Below the pieces are notes generated by a model. It had not been told where the DNA came from, did not search any database, and saw nothing but the letters and a program-made list of their open reading frames with translations. The translations under genes and the position numbers were made by a program. From Heminiphilus faecis (GTDB lineage Bacteria; Bacteroidota; Bacteroidia; Bacteroidales; Muribaculaceae): a stretch of DNA of 64,000 bases. The stretch lies in contig NZ_VSMC01000003.1 of assembly GCF_008728965.1 (NCBI RefSeq), positions 1 through 64,000 of the forward strand. The letters run 5' to 3'. Below are positions 1 through 8,959 of the stretch, in pieces (the first letter of the stretch is position 1; each line of letters opens with the position of its first letter).

Positions 1-113
1 GCCTCAACAATTATTTCGACTTGCGGAAAATCTCCGCATCTCAAAATAATTCAGAAAATAAATCATCGGTTGACTCAGTTAGCGGCTTAGCCAAGGCTGA
101 ACAACCTCAAATT
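1..113. other. Left edge, junction after truncated glycosyltransferase
   Basis: This stretch follows the premature stop of the neighbouring glycosyltransferase. Read on the minus strand it does not continue that protein in any frame: one frame stays open for only 14 codons. A short inverted repeat (GCGGA, five bases, TCCGC) lies at 24-38. The sequence may be the end of an inserted element or of the next capsule gene, but too little is in the window to say which. No gene is claimed. Confidence 0.3.
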
Positions 114-767
114 TTACCGAATCATTGCTAAAATATACCTATGATTTTTTCTATGAATAAATTGTGCGGTATATAAGCCGATAAAATCAGAAGAGTCAAG
201 ACCTAGTTGTTGCCTTTTGGATTTTCGCTCTTGCTGACTAAGCGGATGAAATTTAAGCAAATCGACACCAACTCCATTTATTAGAAATATATCTCCACTT
301 GATAATTTACTTTCTTGAGCCCTATAATAATCTTCCATATTAATTGTCACAAGAGTATCAGTAAAACGTGCCAATATTTTCTCTATAGAATAATATATAA
401 CCCAATTTTTTAATGGAGCTCCATCAAAAAAATGAAACCCATGGGCTGTATATACAACTTTTGCCCCATTCTTTCGAGCTTTAATAGAAGCTAATCTACC
501 TAAAAAAGCACCCATTGGCGTGTGAACATGAATTATATCATAATTATTACACTTAATTATTTCTTTTAGTTTTATATATGCTTTGATATTCTTTAGAGAA
601 AATGGAGCTCGCTGAATCTCAATATCAAATTGATTATCAACTATACCTACTTCAATCCCAGGAGATGCATTGTCCACAATCCATCCCTGCTTTTTAAACC
701 ATTCCATATATGGAGCATTGAATTTTGAAAACCCCTTATGATTGGCGACAAACAAAACTCTCTTCAT
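114..767 (-). CDS. Glycosyltransferase family 4 (GT4), C-terminally truncated
   Basis: Resembles EpsD-like GT-B glycosyltransferases of capsule loci. The N-terminal Rossmann domain is intact: start MKRVLFVANHKGF, a HVHTPMGAFLGRL segment near residues 80-92, YTAHGFHFFDGAPL near 106-119, and a GVGVDLLKFHP linker near 165-174. The family is usually about 370 residues and the C-terminal nucleotide-sugar-binding domain should follow, but the frame stops after 217 residues, just after the start of that domain (YTAQFIHRKNH). It lacks the donor-binding E-x7-E region and is probably inactive, unless the stop is an assembly error. It begins one base after the upstream glycosyltransferase ends, so it belongs to the same operon. 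Confidence 0.75.
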   Translation of the reverse strand: MKRVLFVANHKGFSKFNAPYMEWFKKQGWIVDNASPGIEVGIVDNQFDIEIQRAPFSLKNIKAYIKLKEIIKCNNYDIIHVHTPMGAFLGRLASIKARKNGAKVVYTAHGFHFFDGAPLKNWVIYYSIEKILARFTDTLVTINMEDYYRAQESKLSSGDIFLINGVGVDLLKFHPLSQQERKSKRQQLGLDSSDFIGLYTAQFIHRKNHRYILAMIR

Positions 768-768
768 A

Positions 769-1497
769 TCAATTATTGATATAAGCTTCTAATAGATATT
801 TACGATACATCAATTTATAGCCTAACGAATTTGTCGACTTCTGACCGATATTAATTGATGCATTATCAGAATGTCTACGGTATAATAAATATGGTTCTTG
901 AATAAGGCCAATTTTCCCATGTTTAAGAGCCATTAATCCAATCCAAATATCATGCATTAACGGTTGTTTCGGAAATGGTAAAATATATTGCAGTAGGTTC
1001 TTACTAAATGCCATACAACAACCTAAAAACGGTGTTCTTATTAAAGTATTAATTAGTGTTGGTGTTTTAATCGGCTCTAAATTTATAGACATATCCATTT
1101 TTTGCAAAGTTTCATCTACAGGTATATGATTAGTAATCACCAAATCATATTTTTCTAATGCCTTAACACATTCCGTGACTTTATTTGGTAACCAAATATC
1201 ATCCTGATCTGCCAAAAATATATAATCACCGTTTGCGTGTTTTAAAGCATTTTCCGCATTCCGTCCCACCCTGAAACAAATTTCCATAGTATCTCTAAAA
1301 CCACCACTTTTAGCCGGATTATGATAAACTTTTATTCGACAATCATTAAATGCAGAAATAATGTCTAATGTACTATCGCTTGATCCATCATCAGATATCA
1401 CAACCTCATCATTATCACCCAATTGTGATATTATCGATTGGATTTGAGCCTTGATGAATTTTTCACCGTTATATGTTATAATACAAACTGAAATCAT
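769..1497 (-). CDS. Glycosyltransferase family 2 (GT-A fold)
   Basis: A 242-residue GT-A glycosyltransferase, expected to add one sugar to the lipid-linked capsule repeat unit on the cytoplasmic side of the membrane. It begins MISVCIITYNGEKF, has the nucleotide-binding DDGSS at residues 36-40 and the metal-binding DQDD at 97-100 followed by IW, a pattern common in rhamnosyl- and galactofuranosyl-type transferases. The start lies 29 bases inside the end of the upstream polymerase gene, indicating translational coupling. The donor and linkage cannot be read from sequence. It is AT-rich like its capsule neighbours. Confidence 0.85.
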   Translation of the reverse strand: MISVCIITYNGEKFIKAQIQSIISQLGDNDEVVISDDGSSDSTLDIISAFNDCRIKVYHNPAKSGGFRDTMEICFRVGRNAENALKHANGDYIFLADQDDIWLPNKVTECVKALEKYDLVITNHIPVDETLQKMDMSINLEPIKTPTLINTLIRTPFLGCCMAFSKNLLQYILPFPKQPLMHDIWIGLMALKHGKIGLIQEPYLLYRRHSDNASINIGQKSTNSLGYKLMYRKYLLEAYINN

Positions 1498-2692
1498 TTT
1501 TTTGTATATTGTAATGTATTATTTTATAAACCAGAACCATTAACATCAAAAACAGAGGGCTTATTAGCAACGGATTAGTTCCGACCAATATAAATGTTGA
1601 AAAGAAAGCAATACACAATGTTTTATACTGCTTCAACTTTGATTTCTGCAAAATCAAAATTTCCCAAATTATTATATAATAAAAAAAAGTCGACCATATA
1701 AAACCAAATTTACGAATCGTATTAATATGATCTATTTCAATATTATCTGCTAATCTTCCAAAACCGGATGTATAAAAACGAGTACCTAATCCTTGTCCTG
1801 TAATAATAAAACGAGGATTATCACTAAACAATTGAATTACGGATTCAAAATGTTTTATTCTTACGATTGTTGTTGCAGATTTGCCGGTTAGAGCGTTTAC
1901 AAAATAATTATAAAACACATCCAATTCGTGCCAATAAGATACAATTAAGAATATTGAACAAGACAAAATAATCATAATTAGCTTCATTTTTTGAGGCTTA
2001 ATATATAGATGATTATTCTTACGATGAAAAATATTTATTTCTAAAAATATCCAGCATATTATAGCACCAATTGTTGCCGATTTTGAAAAACTTAATAATA
2101 TGCCGACAAATATAATTAACGATTTATAGTATTGTTTTTTGCTATAGAAAATTATAAATGCAAAATTAAGGAATAATACACTTTTAAAGTATACATTAGG
2201 AAAATATGAGCCTTCAATATCTTTATTACCAAAAAATCCCATATTATGGTTTATCATAAATCCACTTATCAATTCTATAAGAGACGGATTTACTATTAGT
2301 AATAAATATATTACGATTGTTAATATTGCAATTATCAACAACGAATTATTAAATACATAAAGGGCTATATTTATATTATTTTTATCCAATAATAAAAGTA
2401 AAAAAAAAGCAGGAATAAAAGGCGTTATTTGAATTATTGCGCTATTTAATTCTGCATTATTACAGATCCCCCAAATAAACGATAATATAGGACATATAAT
2501 AAATAATATGCCAAATGAAATTAGACTTTTATTAAACGGAAATCTTCGTTTTAATAATATTACAAATAATGCAAATGTATAAGATGCATATTTTATGCCC
2601 AATCCTCCTCCCAAATCAATAACTGTTGCAAAAAACATCAATACAACAGCAATATCAACAATTTTATATTTTAATATATGGCTTAGTGCCAT
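1469..2692 (-). CDS. Wzy-like O-antigen/capsule polymerase
   Basis: A very hydrophobic 407-residue protein with about ten predicted membrane segments and a large periplasmic loop near residues 260-330 (around GQGLGTRFYTSGFGRL). This layout, one per capsule operon and next to glycosyltransferases and a flippase, is that of Wzy polymerases, which join repeat units in the periplasm. The primary sequence of Wzy proteins is poorly conserved, so the call rests on topology and context. It overlaps the glycosyltransferase genes on both sides (10 bases upstream, 29 downstream). Confidence 0.7.
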   Translation of the reverse strand: MALSHILKYKIVDIAVVLMFFATVIDLGGGLGIKYASYTFALFVILLKRRFPFNKSLISFGILFIICPILSFIWGICNNAELNSAIIQITPFIPAFFLLLLLDKNNINIALYVFNNSLLIIAILTIVIYLLLIVNPSLIELISGFMINHNMGFFGNKDIEGSYFPNVYFKSVLFLNFAFIIFYSKKQYYKSLIIFVGILLSFSKSATIGAIICWIFLEINIFHRKNNHLYIKPQKMKLIMIILSCSIFLIVSYWHELDVFYNYFVNALTGKSATTIVRIKHFESVIQLFSDNPRFIITGQGLGTRFYTSGFGRLADNIEIDHINTIRKFGFIWSTFFYYIIIWEILILQKSKLKQYKTLCIAFFSTFILVGTNPLLISPLFLMLMVLVYKIIHYNIQKNDFSLYYNI

Positions 2693-3633
2693 GAATATAT
2701 TCTTTTTACAATCGTCGGAGAAAAAATACCAATCAAGAATAAAATATTCTTCAGATAACTATTTTGCTTACTAAATAGTGCATCTCGTGCGACTTTTTTA
2801 GCATTATCACATTCATTGATAAAACAATATTTTATAAATAGAATCCAATCAAGATTATTTTTTGTTATCTTTTGCATTTGTTTGTTTGAATACGTCAAAG
2901 AAAAATAATGCGCAATTTCACGATAACATAACCCAAAATTAATCATCTTAATTTTTTCTTCGCAATGACTTAACGAATTTGGTAAAATTCTATATGTCCC
3001 AGTGGTATCAGGTATGAATTTAATCTTACTCATTGCAGAAAAATACAGCCATACAGGATAATCCCCCATACTCCATCCTTTACATTCTGGCTTAATTTCT
3101 TTAAGATACGACATATAAACATCGAATCTCATCAGGACAGAAAGAGTTGGAATCGTATTATTTTGCAATATATCATCAAACGTTTCCAGTGGCCCCCCAA
3201 AATCATTTATATATTTTGAAATACATTGCTTATATTGCTTTACGCGAGTATAACACATTGCATAATCAGGATGTGCTTCGAGAAAACTAACCTGCTTTTG
3301 AAGTTTATATGGATCAGTCCAATAGTCATCTCCTTCACACATAGCAATATATTTTGCATCAATGTCAACAAGAGCATTGCGTTTTATAATATCTAGAGAT
3401 CCATCATGTTTTTTATATTGATTCTCTGCCTCATAAATTGGCTTTATAATTTGTGGATATTTATTAGCGTATTCTCTAATTATCTCAATAGTACCATCTA
3501 TTGAACAATCATCATGAATTAATGCAACAAATTTAAAATTTGTTTTTTGTTGTACAATTCCATCCAAACATTTTTTTATATAATTACAATGATTATACGT
3601 CATTGTCCATATAGCAACCAAAGGCTTCTTCAT
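2683..3633 (-). CDS. Glycosyltransferase family 2
   Basis: GT-A glycosyltransferase of about 316 residues. From the chosen start, MKKPLVAIWTMTYNH leads into the N-terminal strand, HDDCSIDGT is the first nucleotide-binding motif and CEGDDYWTDPYKLQKQV is the metal-binding region typical of capsule GT2 enzymes. An upstream in-frame ATG at 3762 would overlap the preceding gene by 74 bases and add residues unlike the family, so the ATG at 3633 is preferred; it leaves a 55-base gap after the cobalamin-protein gene. Likely adds a sugar to the capsule repeat unit; donor unknown. Confidence 0.8.
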   Translation of the reverse strand: MKKPLVAIWTMTYNHCNYIKKCLDGIVQQKTNFKFVALIHDDCSIDGTIEIIREYANKYPQIIKPIYEAENQYKKHDGSLDIIKRNALVDIDAKYIAMCEGDDYWTDPYKLQKQVSFLEAHPDYAMCYTRVKQYKQCISKYINDFGGPLETFDDILQNNTIPTLSVLMRFDVYMSYLKEIKPECKGWSMGDYPVWLYFSAMSKIKFIPDTTGTYRILPNSLSHCEEKIKMINFGLCYREIAHYFSLTYSNKQMQKITKNNLDWILFIKYCFINECDNAKKVARDALFSKQNSYLKNILFLIGIFSPTIVKRIYSWH

Positions 3634-3688
3634 CCAATTCGAATTTAATTTTAACTCTATATTTTCGAAATATTGTATAGTAACATCA

Positions 3689-5551
3689 TTACATATTAAT
3701 GGATGATAGGATACTTCTATATCTGCTTGGCGTATATATAACCTCTCCTTTGTCATCAACAACCTTTACTCCTCCATCTATTACAGCTGTTTGCCAACGA
3801 GTAGCTTCCGGATATTCTTTTTTTTCATCAAGAATATATGGAACGGGGAAAAAACCATTCTTAAACACTGTATAAAGACCTTCAGGAGTATATAGATTGG
3901 GAATATTTGCTTCTAAAATCTGTATTGATTCTCTACACTCTTCCAATAAAAGATTATATCGATTCATAATCTCTAAATCATGCATTGTATCAAATGTTTT
4001 TCCTTTTGATTTTAAATCTCTATATGCTTTTAAAGAACCAAGCGTAATTTTTATACTCTCCTCTATTATATCAGGAGTAGCTAATCGTACAGCTTCTGAG
4101 TAGCTTACGACATGTATTATTTCTGGACTATTAGGATTATTCGGTTCTATATCGTCCATTAATGCTGTAATCTCAGCCAACTGAACTTTTGATTTTTCAA
4201 GATTCGGCACGAAATAATCCAATCCAGCCCTTAATTGAAGATGCACATGAAATCCAGCATCCTCCAGTTCTCGGATAAGCTTCAACATAACCCGACCTTT
4301 AGACAAATCTTCAATACCCCATGTCTGCTTCGGAGTATTTAACATATTTTGCAAAATAAGGTGCTTTATCCCATATTTCTTGGCAGTCTTTGCGGCAAGA
4401 TATGCTGAAATAACATATGTCACGTCATCTCCACCTCTAAAAGAGAAATGGTGAGACACATTTGGTTCTAATGGCTTACCTGTAGTAGATATATATTTTA
4501 TCGCCTCGATATGTTCTTTTAGATTATTTATTAATGAATTATTACCACGACCATCTATTTTACAGAACCACCAATATGATAGTGCATGCCACGATATATT
4601 CAAGCATCGTTCATGCATACAAGCCATCCATGGCACATTTTTTGTCCCTGCATATGTCCTAACAAGCATAGGCTTAGCCAAATCAGCAATTTCCTTATAC
4701 TCCAACTCAGTATTAATCGGGACACCTCCTCCGTTTGACATTCCATCCCAATCTTCGCCAAAATGCTGCTGCGTTAATTGAGAAGAGCCTATTGATAATA
4801 CATCCAATAATCTTGATTTTGCCAATTGAACAACCCATGAGCTATATTCTTTTAGAGCCTCATTCCTATTAGAAGAATATGGACCTGCATGAACTCGAAT
4901 CAATGGTAAAGTACCTTTTAATTTACAATATTGTAATCTACGAATAAAAGTATCATCATTTTTCCCACATTCCGGATAACCGTAATGATCAATTATAGGA
5001 GTATCTTTATAAGAATAGTTTTCTATAAATTTATACGCGAACTCTTGCCGGGCATTATCATAAGGATGTCTGTATAATAATGATTTTGGAAATAAAGCTT
5101 CTGGAATATAATACTTTTTTAAAGATTCAATAGAAGATTCTCCTCCTATAAAATAGACAATATCATCCTTGATTTTTTGTTTAATCAATTCACACGTATC
5201 AGGCAAACCTGAAAAAACTATTAATTTAAGAAATCCGCCCTCTCTAATTGTAAGTTTTTCGCTATTTAATAAATGATATAAACGACAAAAATATTCCAAT
5301 CCATCTTTAGGATCTAATCTATAGCTAAAAGATAATACCGTAATATTATTTCCTTTGAGCCATTTAGTTATTCGGCTTAAATTATTTAATTTTTCAGGAG
5401 ACTCAACTGCCCTCATTACCTCTTTGGGAGCAATATTAATCTCAAAACCACATTCACGCAAAAGATTTGACATAGAAGCCAACCCCATAGTATGAACGTC
5501 AACCTCCGTCTTGAGAAATCCAAATTTATCTTTAGAATTAATCTGCTCCAT
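3689..5551 (-). CDS. Cobalamin-dependent mutase-like protein (B12 domain fused to glutamate-mutase-like barrel)
   Basis: A 620-residue protein. Seen: residues 18-23 read DVHTMG, matching the DxHxxG cobalamin-binding signature in which His binds cobalt; SFSYRL follows near 74-79 and IGGESS near 135-140, in the order of the SxL and GG elements of B12 domains. The remaining ~450 residues include MSNGGGVPI, VRTYAGTKN and LSYWWFCKIDGRGN, which I judge similar to the glutamate mutase epsilon chain, a TIM barrel that converts glutamate to 3-methylaspartate. Here both parts would be one chain, whereas classical glutamate mutase has separate S and E subunits. The start codon shares one base with the stop of the opine dehydrogenase gene (TAATG). 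Reaction and substrate are inferred; a non-mutase cobalamin protein is possible. Confidence 0.6.
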   Translation of the reverse strand: MEQINSKDKFGFLKTEVDVHTMGLASMSNLLRECGFEINIAPKEVMRAVESPEKLNNLSRITKWLKGNNITVLSFSYRLDPKDGLEYFCRLYHLLNSEKLTIREGGFLKLIVFSGLPDTCELIKQKIKDDIVYFIGGESSIESLKKYYIPEALFPKSLLYRHPYDNARQEFAYKFIENYSYKDTPIIDHYGYPECGKNDDTFIRRLQYCKLKGTLPLIRVHAGPYSSNRNEALKEYSSWVVQLAKSRLLDVLSIGSSQLTQQHFGEDWDGMSNGGGVPINTELEYKEIADLAKPMLVRTYAGTKNVPWMACMHERCLNISWHALSYWWFCKIDGRGNNSLINNLKEHIEAIKYISTTGKPLEPNVSHHFSFRGGDDVTYVISAYLAAKTAKKYGIKHLILQNMLNTPKQTWGIEDLSKGRVMLKLIRELEDAGFHVHLQLRAGLDYFVPNLEKSKVQLAEITALMDDIEPNNPNSPEIIHVVSYSEAVRLATPDIIEESIKITLGSLKAYRDLKSKGKTFDTMHDLEIMNRYNLLLEECRESIQILEANIPNLYTPEGLYTVFKNGFFPVPYILDEKKEYPEATRWQTAVIDGGVKVVDDKGEVIYTPSRYRSILSSINM

Positions 5552-6618
5552 TACATAATTATTTTTTTTATCTCATTTACTGAATATTTCTCTAAACCTA
5601 AATTTATTAAAGATCTTCCTTCTTTTCTAAAATTTTGGTCTAGCAAAAATGAACATATCGTGATTAATGCATCAAAAATAGGAGTAGGAACCCCAGCTAC
5701 TTTACCTAATTCAGAAAGGGGCAAAATACCAGTAGGTATATCTTCAGTTATTTGCCTACAGTTTATAGTTTTAGGAGCTAAGATATCATAATATGCGGGA
5801 TTATTCTGCATTCTCTCACACAATGTATCACCACATACTCCAACATATGCATCTGCAACCCAATCTTTTGCAGAGATTGGGCTATAACCATATGCTTTAG
5901 CTACAGCAAGACGCTCGTTATCAGCCTGTTCTATTAAGCGAGCAAGACCGCTTGTCATATCACGATAAAAATAGAACTGATCTCCTCGTTCAATAGCCGC
6001 CTCATTAAAAAGTACAACACATGGATGAAATATTGCCCCAATATTTTCAAAACTCGTTTCTAAGACATTTTTTGCTGGATAGAAACATTTGAAGAATAAT
6101 TCTAGGGTTTTAATAACAATCGATGTATCAGAAGAAGGGAGCGCAGATATCAAAACTTTTTCTTTTATACCAATTATATTTACCTTGCCATTTTCAATTA
6201 AACGACACGCAAAAACAAGAGTCTGTGCTTCTGCTATAAAAATCTTTTTTGAAATGCCAACTTTATTTAAAGTATTTCTGAACTCTAAGGCCCCTCCCGT
6301 TCTACCCGGATTCAAAACTATAATTTGATTATCTTTAAGATAGGGAGCGATTTGTAGTGCGATTGAATTATGAGCTATTGCAGTAGTTGCAACCATTATC
6401 AAATCAGCATCAAATACAATTTCATCTATTTTGGTTGATATTTTAGCAAAGAAGCCTCTAAAATTAGCTTCTCCAACAAGCTCGATGAATCCTTTTTTCT
6501 TTAACTGCTTAACTCTACTCTCGTTACGGTCATAAATCTTAACATTATGACCACAATTAGATATCCATGCAGCCAATGCCTGACCACCATTGCCCGCTCC
6601 TATTACTGCAACATTCAT
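5551..6618 (-). CDS. NAD(P)-dependent opine (octopine/nopaline-type) dehydrogenase
   Basis: A 355-residue protein starting MNVAVIGAGNGGQALAAWI, a Rossmann dinucleotide site with GxGNGG as in opine dehydrogenases. The C-terminal helical domain holds ENIGAIFHPCVVLFNEAAI, matching the region with the catalytic His of the NAD/NADP octopine/nopaline dehydrogenase family. The family couples an amino acid to a 2-keto acid by reductive amination to give an N-(carboxyalkyl) amino acid. It overlaps the ATP-grasp gene by four bases (ATGA) and its stop shares a base with the next start, so it is made with those enzymes. Opines are known constituents of some bacterial O-polysaccharides, which fits a capsule locus; other reduced substrates are possible. 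Confidence 0.75.
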   Translation of the reverse strand: MNVAVIGAGNGGQALAAWISNCGHNVKIYDRNESRVKQLKKKGFIELVGEANFRGFFAKISTKIDEIVFDADLIMVATTAIAHNSIALQIAPYLKDNQIIVLNPGRTGGALEFRNTLNKVGISKKIFIAEAQTLVFACRLIENGKVNIIGIKEKVLISALPSSDTSIVIKTLELFFKCFYPAKNVLETSFENIGAIFHPCVVLFNEAAIERGDQFYFYRDMTSGLARLIEQADNERLAVAKAYGYSPISAKDWVADAYVGVCGDTLCERMQNNPAYYDILAPKTINCRQITEDIPTGILPLSELGKVAGVPTPIFDALITICSFLLDQNFRKEGRSLINLGLEKYSVNEIKKIIM

Positions 6619-7838
6619 AATTGATTTATGATTTCATGATTAACAATATCTACACCATCAGCACTTATTCCCCTTATTATCCGATTAAACTTATTCCTTT
6701 TTTGTAAAACTTCGATAGAATTCTTGCCTGAAATCAAGACACCGCCTAATCTATCACCACTTGTTAAAGATTGTGTAATTTTCGAAGGTAGCATTTTATA
6801 TTGAAAATAGAAATCAATCGTATTATCTTGTAATAACTGTTCTATACCGTAAACCGATTCTAATATTCCATTTTTACAATAAATATAATCAACCTCTATA
6901 TTTTCAGCCGATTGATTAACTTCAATCTTTTTTGAATCAACCCCAGTTACCAAATCGACATATTTAGACATTATGCAGACTCCAGATATAACTTCAATAA
7001 GTTTATATTTTGAGCCGCCTCCCATGCGAGCACTAAATTCTATTACAAAAAATTGTCCATCATCTTCTATAAATTGTACTAAAAGAGGTGAATTGTCTAT
7101 GCCAAAGGAATCAGCAATTCGTTGTCCTATATTTTCTATATCTCTATTTTGAAGCTCTGTTGTTGCCGGATATACACTTTGCACTATTGTAAAAGCGCCA
7201 TTGTCAGGTATTTTTTTTGATTCCGTAACTGATAGAAGTTGTGCTTTACCATGCTCTATATAAAAGTCTGCTGAAAATTCTTTACCATGCTTAAATTCCT
7301 CAACAATAGCTGTATTTGTTCTACTAATTTTTAAAGCATTTGTAAGTGCATTTATTAATTCAGTTATATTTTGAGCTTTTTTCACTCCTTTCGAACTATT
7401 ACAGTCTGCCGGTTTTATAACTACTGGATAGCTAATCTCTATATCGTCTATTTCTCGTATATTTTTAATAATGTAATATTTGGATGTAGGAATTCCAACC
7501 TCCCACATCTTCTTTTTCATATACGATTTATTCGTTACTTCTTTTGCCGTTTCTGCCGATATATATGTAGGCAGTCCTAATTCTTCCGAAATTTCAGCCG
7601 ATGTCAATAAAGCTTGATCAGTACATGCAGTAGTAATTAAATCTGGACGTATCTCTTTAGCAATCGCTCTAACAAAATCTAAATCTAAGGTACTTCCAAC
7701 AAAATGCCTACCAACATAGTTCTTTGCCGGTGGATTTTCATAATAATCAATTAAATAGACATAATATCCCCGTTTCTTAAGTTCTTTAATAAGCGCAATC
7801 TGATCATAGCCTCCAGCTAAAACAATAGCTTTCTTCAT
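6615..7838 (-). CDS. ATP-grasp domain carboxylate-amine ligase
   Basis: A 407-residue ATP-grasp enzyme. The chosen start gives MKKAIVLAGGYDQIALI, a pre-ATP-grasp Rossmann domain, and overlaps the aminotransferase stop as ATGA; a start 24 bases upstream would overlap more. The ATP-grasp core shows YPVVIKPADCNSSKGV, VEEFKHGKEFSADFY and FVIEFSARMGGG (Mg-binding E). Members activate a carboxylate as an acyl phosphate and attach it to an amine, as in D-Ala-D-Ala ligase or biotin carboxylase relatives. Between an amino-sugar transaminase and an opine dehydrogenase, an amide bond between an amino acid or opine and a sugar or second amino acid is likely (inference). Confidence 0.75.
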   Translation of the reverse strand: MKKAIVLAGGYDQIALIKELKKRGYYVYLIDYYENPPAKNYVGRHFVGSTLDLDFVRAIAKEIRPDLITTACTDQALLTSAEISEELGLPTYISAETAKEVTNKSYMKKKMWEVGIPTSKYYIIKNIREIDDIEISYPVVIKPADCNSSKGVKKAQNITELINALTNALKISRTNTAIVEEFKHGKEFSADFYIEHGKAQLLSVTESKKIPDNGAFTIVQSVYPATTELQNRDIENIGQRIADSFGIDNSPLLVQFIEDDGQFFVIEFSARMGGGSKYKLIEVISGVCIMSKYVDLVTGVDSKKIEVNQSAENIEVDYIYCKNGILESVYGIEQLLQDNTIDFYFQYKMLPSKITQSLTSGDRLGGVLISGKNSIEVLQKRNKFNRIIRGISADGVDIVNHEIINQL

Positions 7839-8947
7839 TTTTTTATTATTTTTATTACGCATTGAATATCCTTGTCCGATAAATCATGATGCATCGGCAA
7901 GCAAATTACTTCTGCAGCCATACTGGTGGCAACAGGAAGATTATTTTTACCGGCGGACGGGAGACCACGGTATGTCGAAAACTCACTAATAAGCGGATAG
8001 AAGTAGCGGCGACCAAGTACGTCATGCTCACGCATTTTGAAATAGAGTTCGTCGCGCGTCATACCATACTTTTCAGCATCAATAAATATGGGGAAATAGC
8101 TATAGTTGTACGTTACGTCGGGACGGTGCTCAAACATGGAAATGCCTTCTACATCAGCCAATCCTTCACGGTACATGGTGTCAACTTTACGTCGCGCTTC
8201 AATTGCAGAATCGACATGACGAAGATTCAGCAGACCATAGGCAGCACGCACTTCATCCATTTTTGAATTAATGCCGGGAGCTACAACTTCGGTCTCTCCG
8301 GCGAAACCGAAATTTTTAAGATAATCTATGCGCTGTTTGGTCTTGGCATCATGGCATACCAGCGCTCCCCCCTCAATGGTATTGTAGGTCTTGGTTGCAT
8401 GAAAGCTAAGTGTGGATATGTCGCCTGCTTTCAATACAGACTCACCGTTAACTCTGACACCAAAAGCATGGGCTGCATCATAGATAACCCGAAGTCCATA
8501 CTTATCGGCAATGGCCTGAATAGCCTCCGTATCACACGGATTACCATAGACATGAACCGGCATTATGGCTGTAGTTTTAGGCGTTATGGCTGCCTCTATC
8601 TTATTGGGGTCAAGATTACCGGTCGATGGATCGACATCGACAAATACAGGCTTTATTCCGTTCCACCACAAGGAATGTGTTGTAGCGACAAAACTGTATG
8701 GAGTGGTTATTACCTCGCCGGTTATTCTCAAGGCCTGAAGCGCAGTTATCAGAGGCAGTGTACCGTTGGTAAATACACTTATGTACTCGACACCAAGATA
8801 TTCACAAAGAGCCTTTTCAAGGGCTTGATGATAGTATCCGTTGTTAGTAATCCACTTACGACTCCATATATCTTGAAGATACGGAATAAACTCCTCTAAC
8901 GGAGGGAGCAACGGTGATGTGACCGTAATCTGTTCATTACAGCTCAT
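7835..8947 (-). CDS. DegT/DnrJ/EryC1 sugar aminotransferase
   Basis: A 370-residue PLP-dependent sugar aminotransferase. It shows FTNGTLPL near residues 59-66, the cofactor-binding YDAAHAFG near 156-163 and the Schiff-base lysine in SFHATKTYN (K186). The family transfers an amino group from glutamate to a nucleotide-linked keto sugar. The sequence resembles VioA/QdtB-type enzymes that make dTDP-4-amino-4,6-dideoxy sugars or the 3-amino isomers, but the position aminated cannot be settled by eye. It starts 12 bases after the flippase gene ends and ends in a four-base overlap with the ATP-grasp gene. The amino group made could be the site acylated by that ligase. Confidence 0.85.
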   Translation of the reverse strand: MSCNEQITVTSPLLPPLEEFIPYLQDIWSRKWITNNGYYHQALEKALCEYLGVEYISVFTNGTLPLITALQALRITGEVITTPYSFVATTHSLWWNGIKPVFVDVDPSTGNLDPNKIEAAITPKTTAIMPVHVYGNPCDTEAIQAIADKYGLRVIYDAAHAFGVRVNGESVLKAGDISTLSFHATKTYNTIEGGALVCHDAKTKQRIDYLKNFGFAGETEVVAPGINSKMDEVRAAYGLLNLRHVDSAIEARRKVDTMYREGLADVEGISMFEHRPDVTYNYSYFPIFIDAEKYGMTRDELYFKMREHDVLGRRYFYPLISEFSTYRGLPSAGKNNLPVATSMAAEVICLPMHHDLSDKDIQCVIKIIKK

Positions 8948-8959
8948 TTATAAATTTAT

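Noticed and set aside
5551-6618. Opine metallophore cluster
   Set aside because: No nicotianamine-synthase-like gene, metal transporter or TonB receptor adjoins the dehydrogenase; neighbours are all capsule genes.
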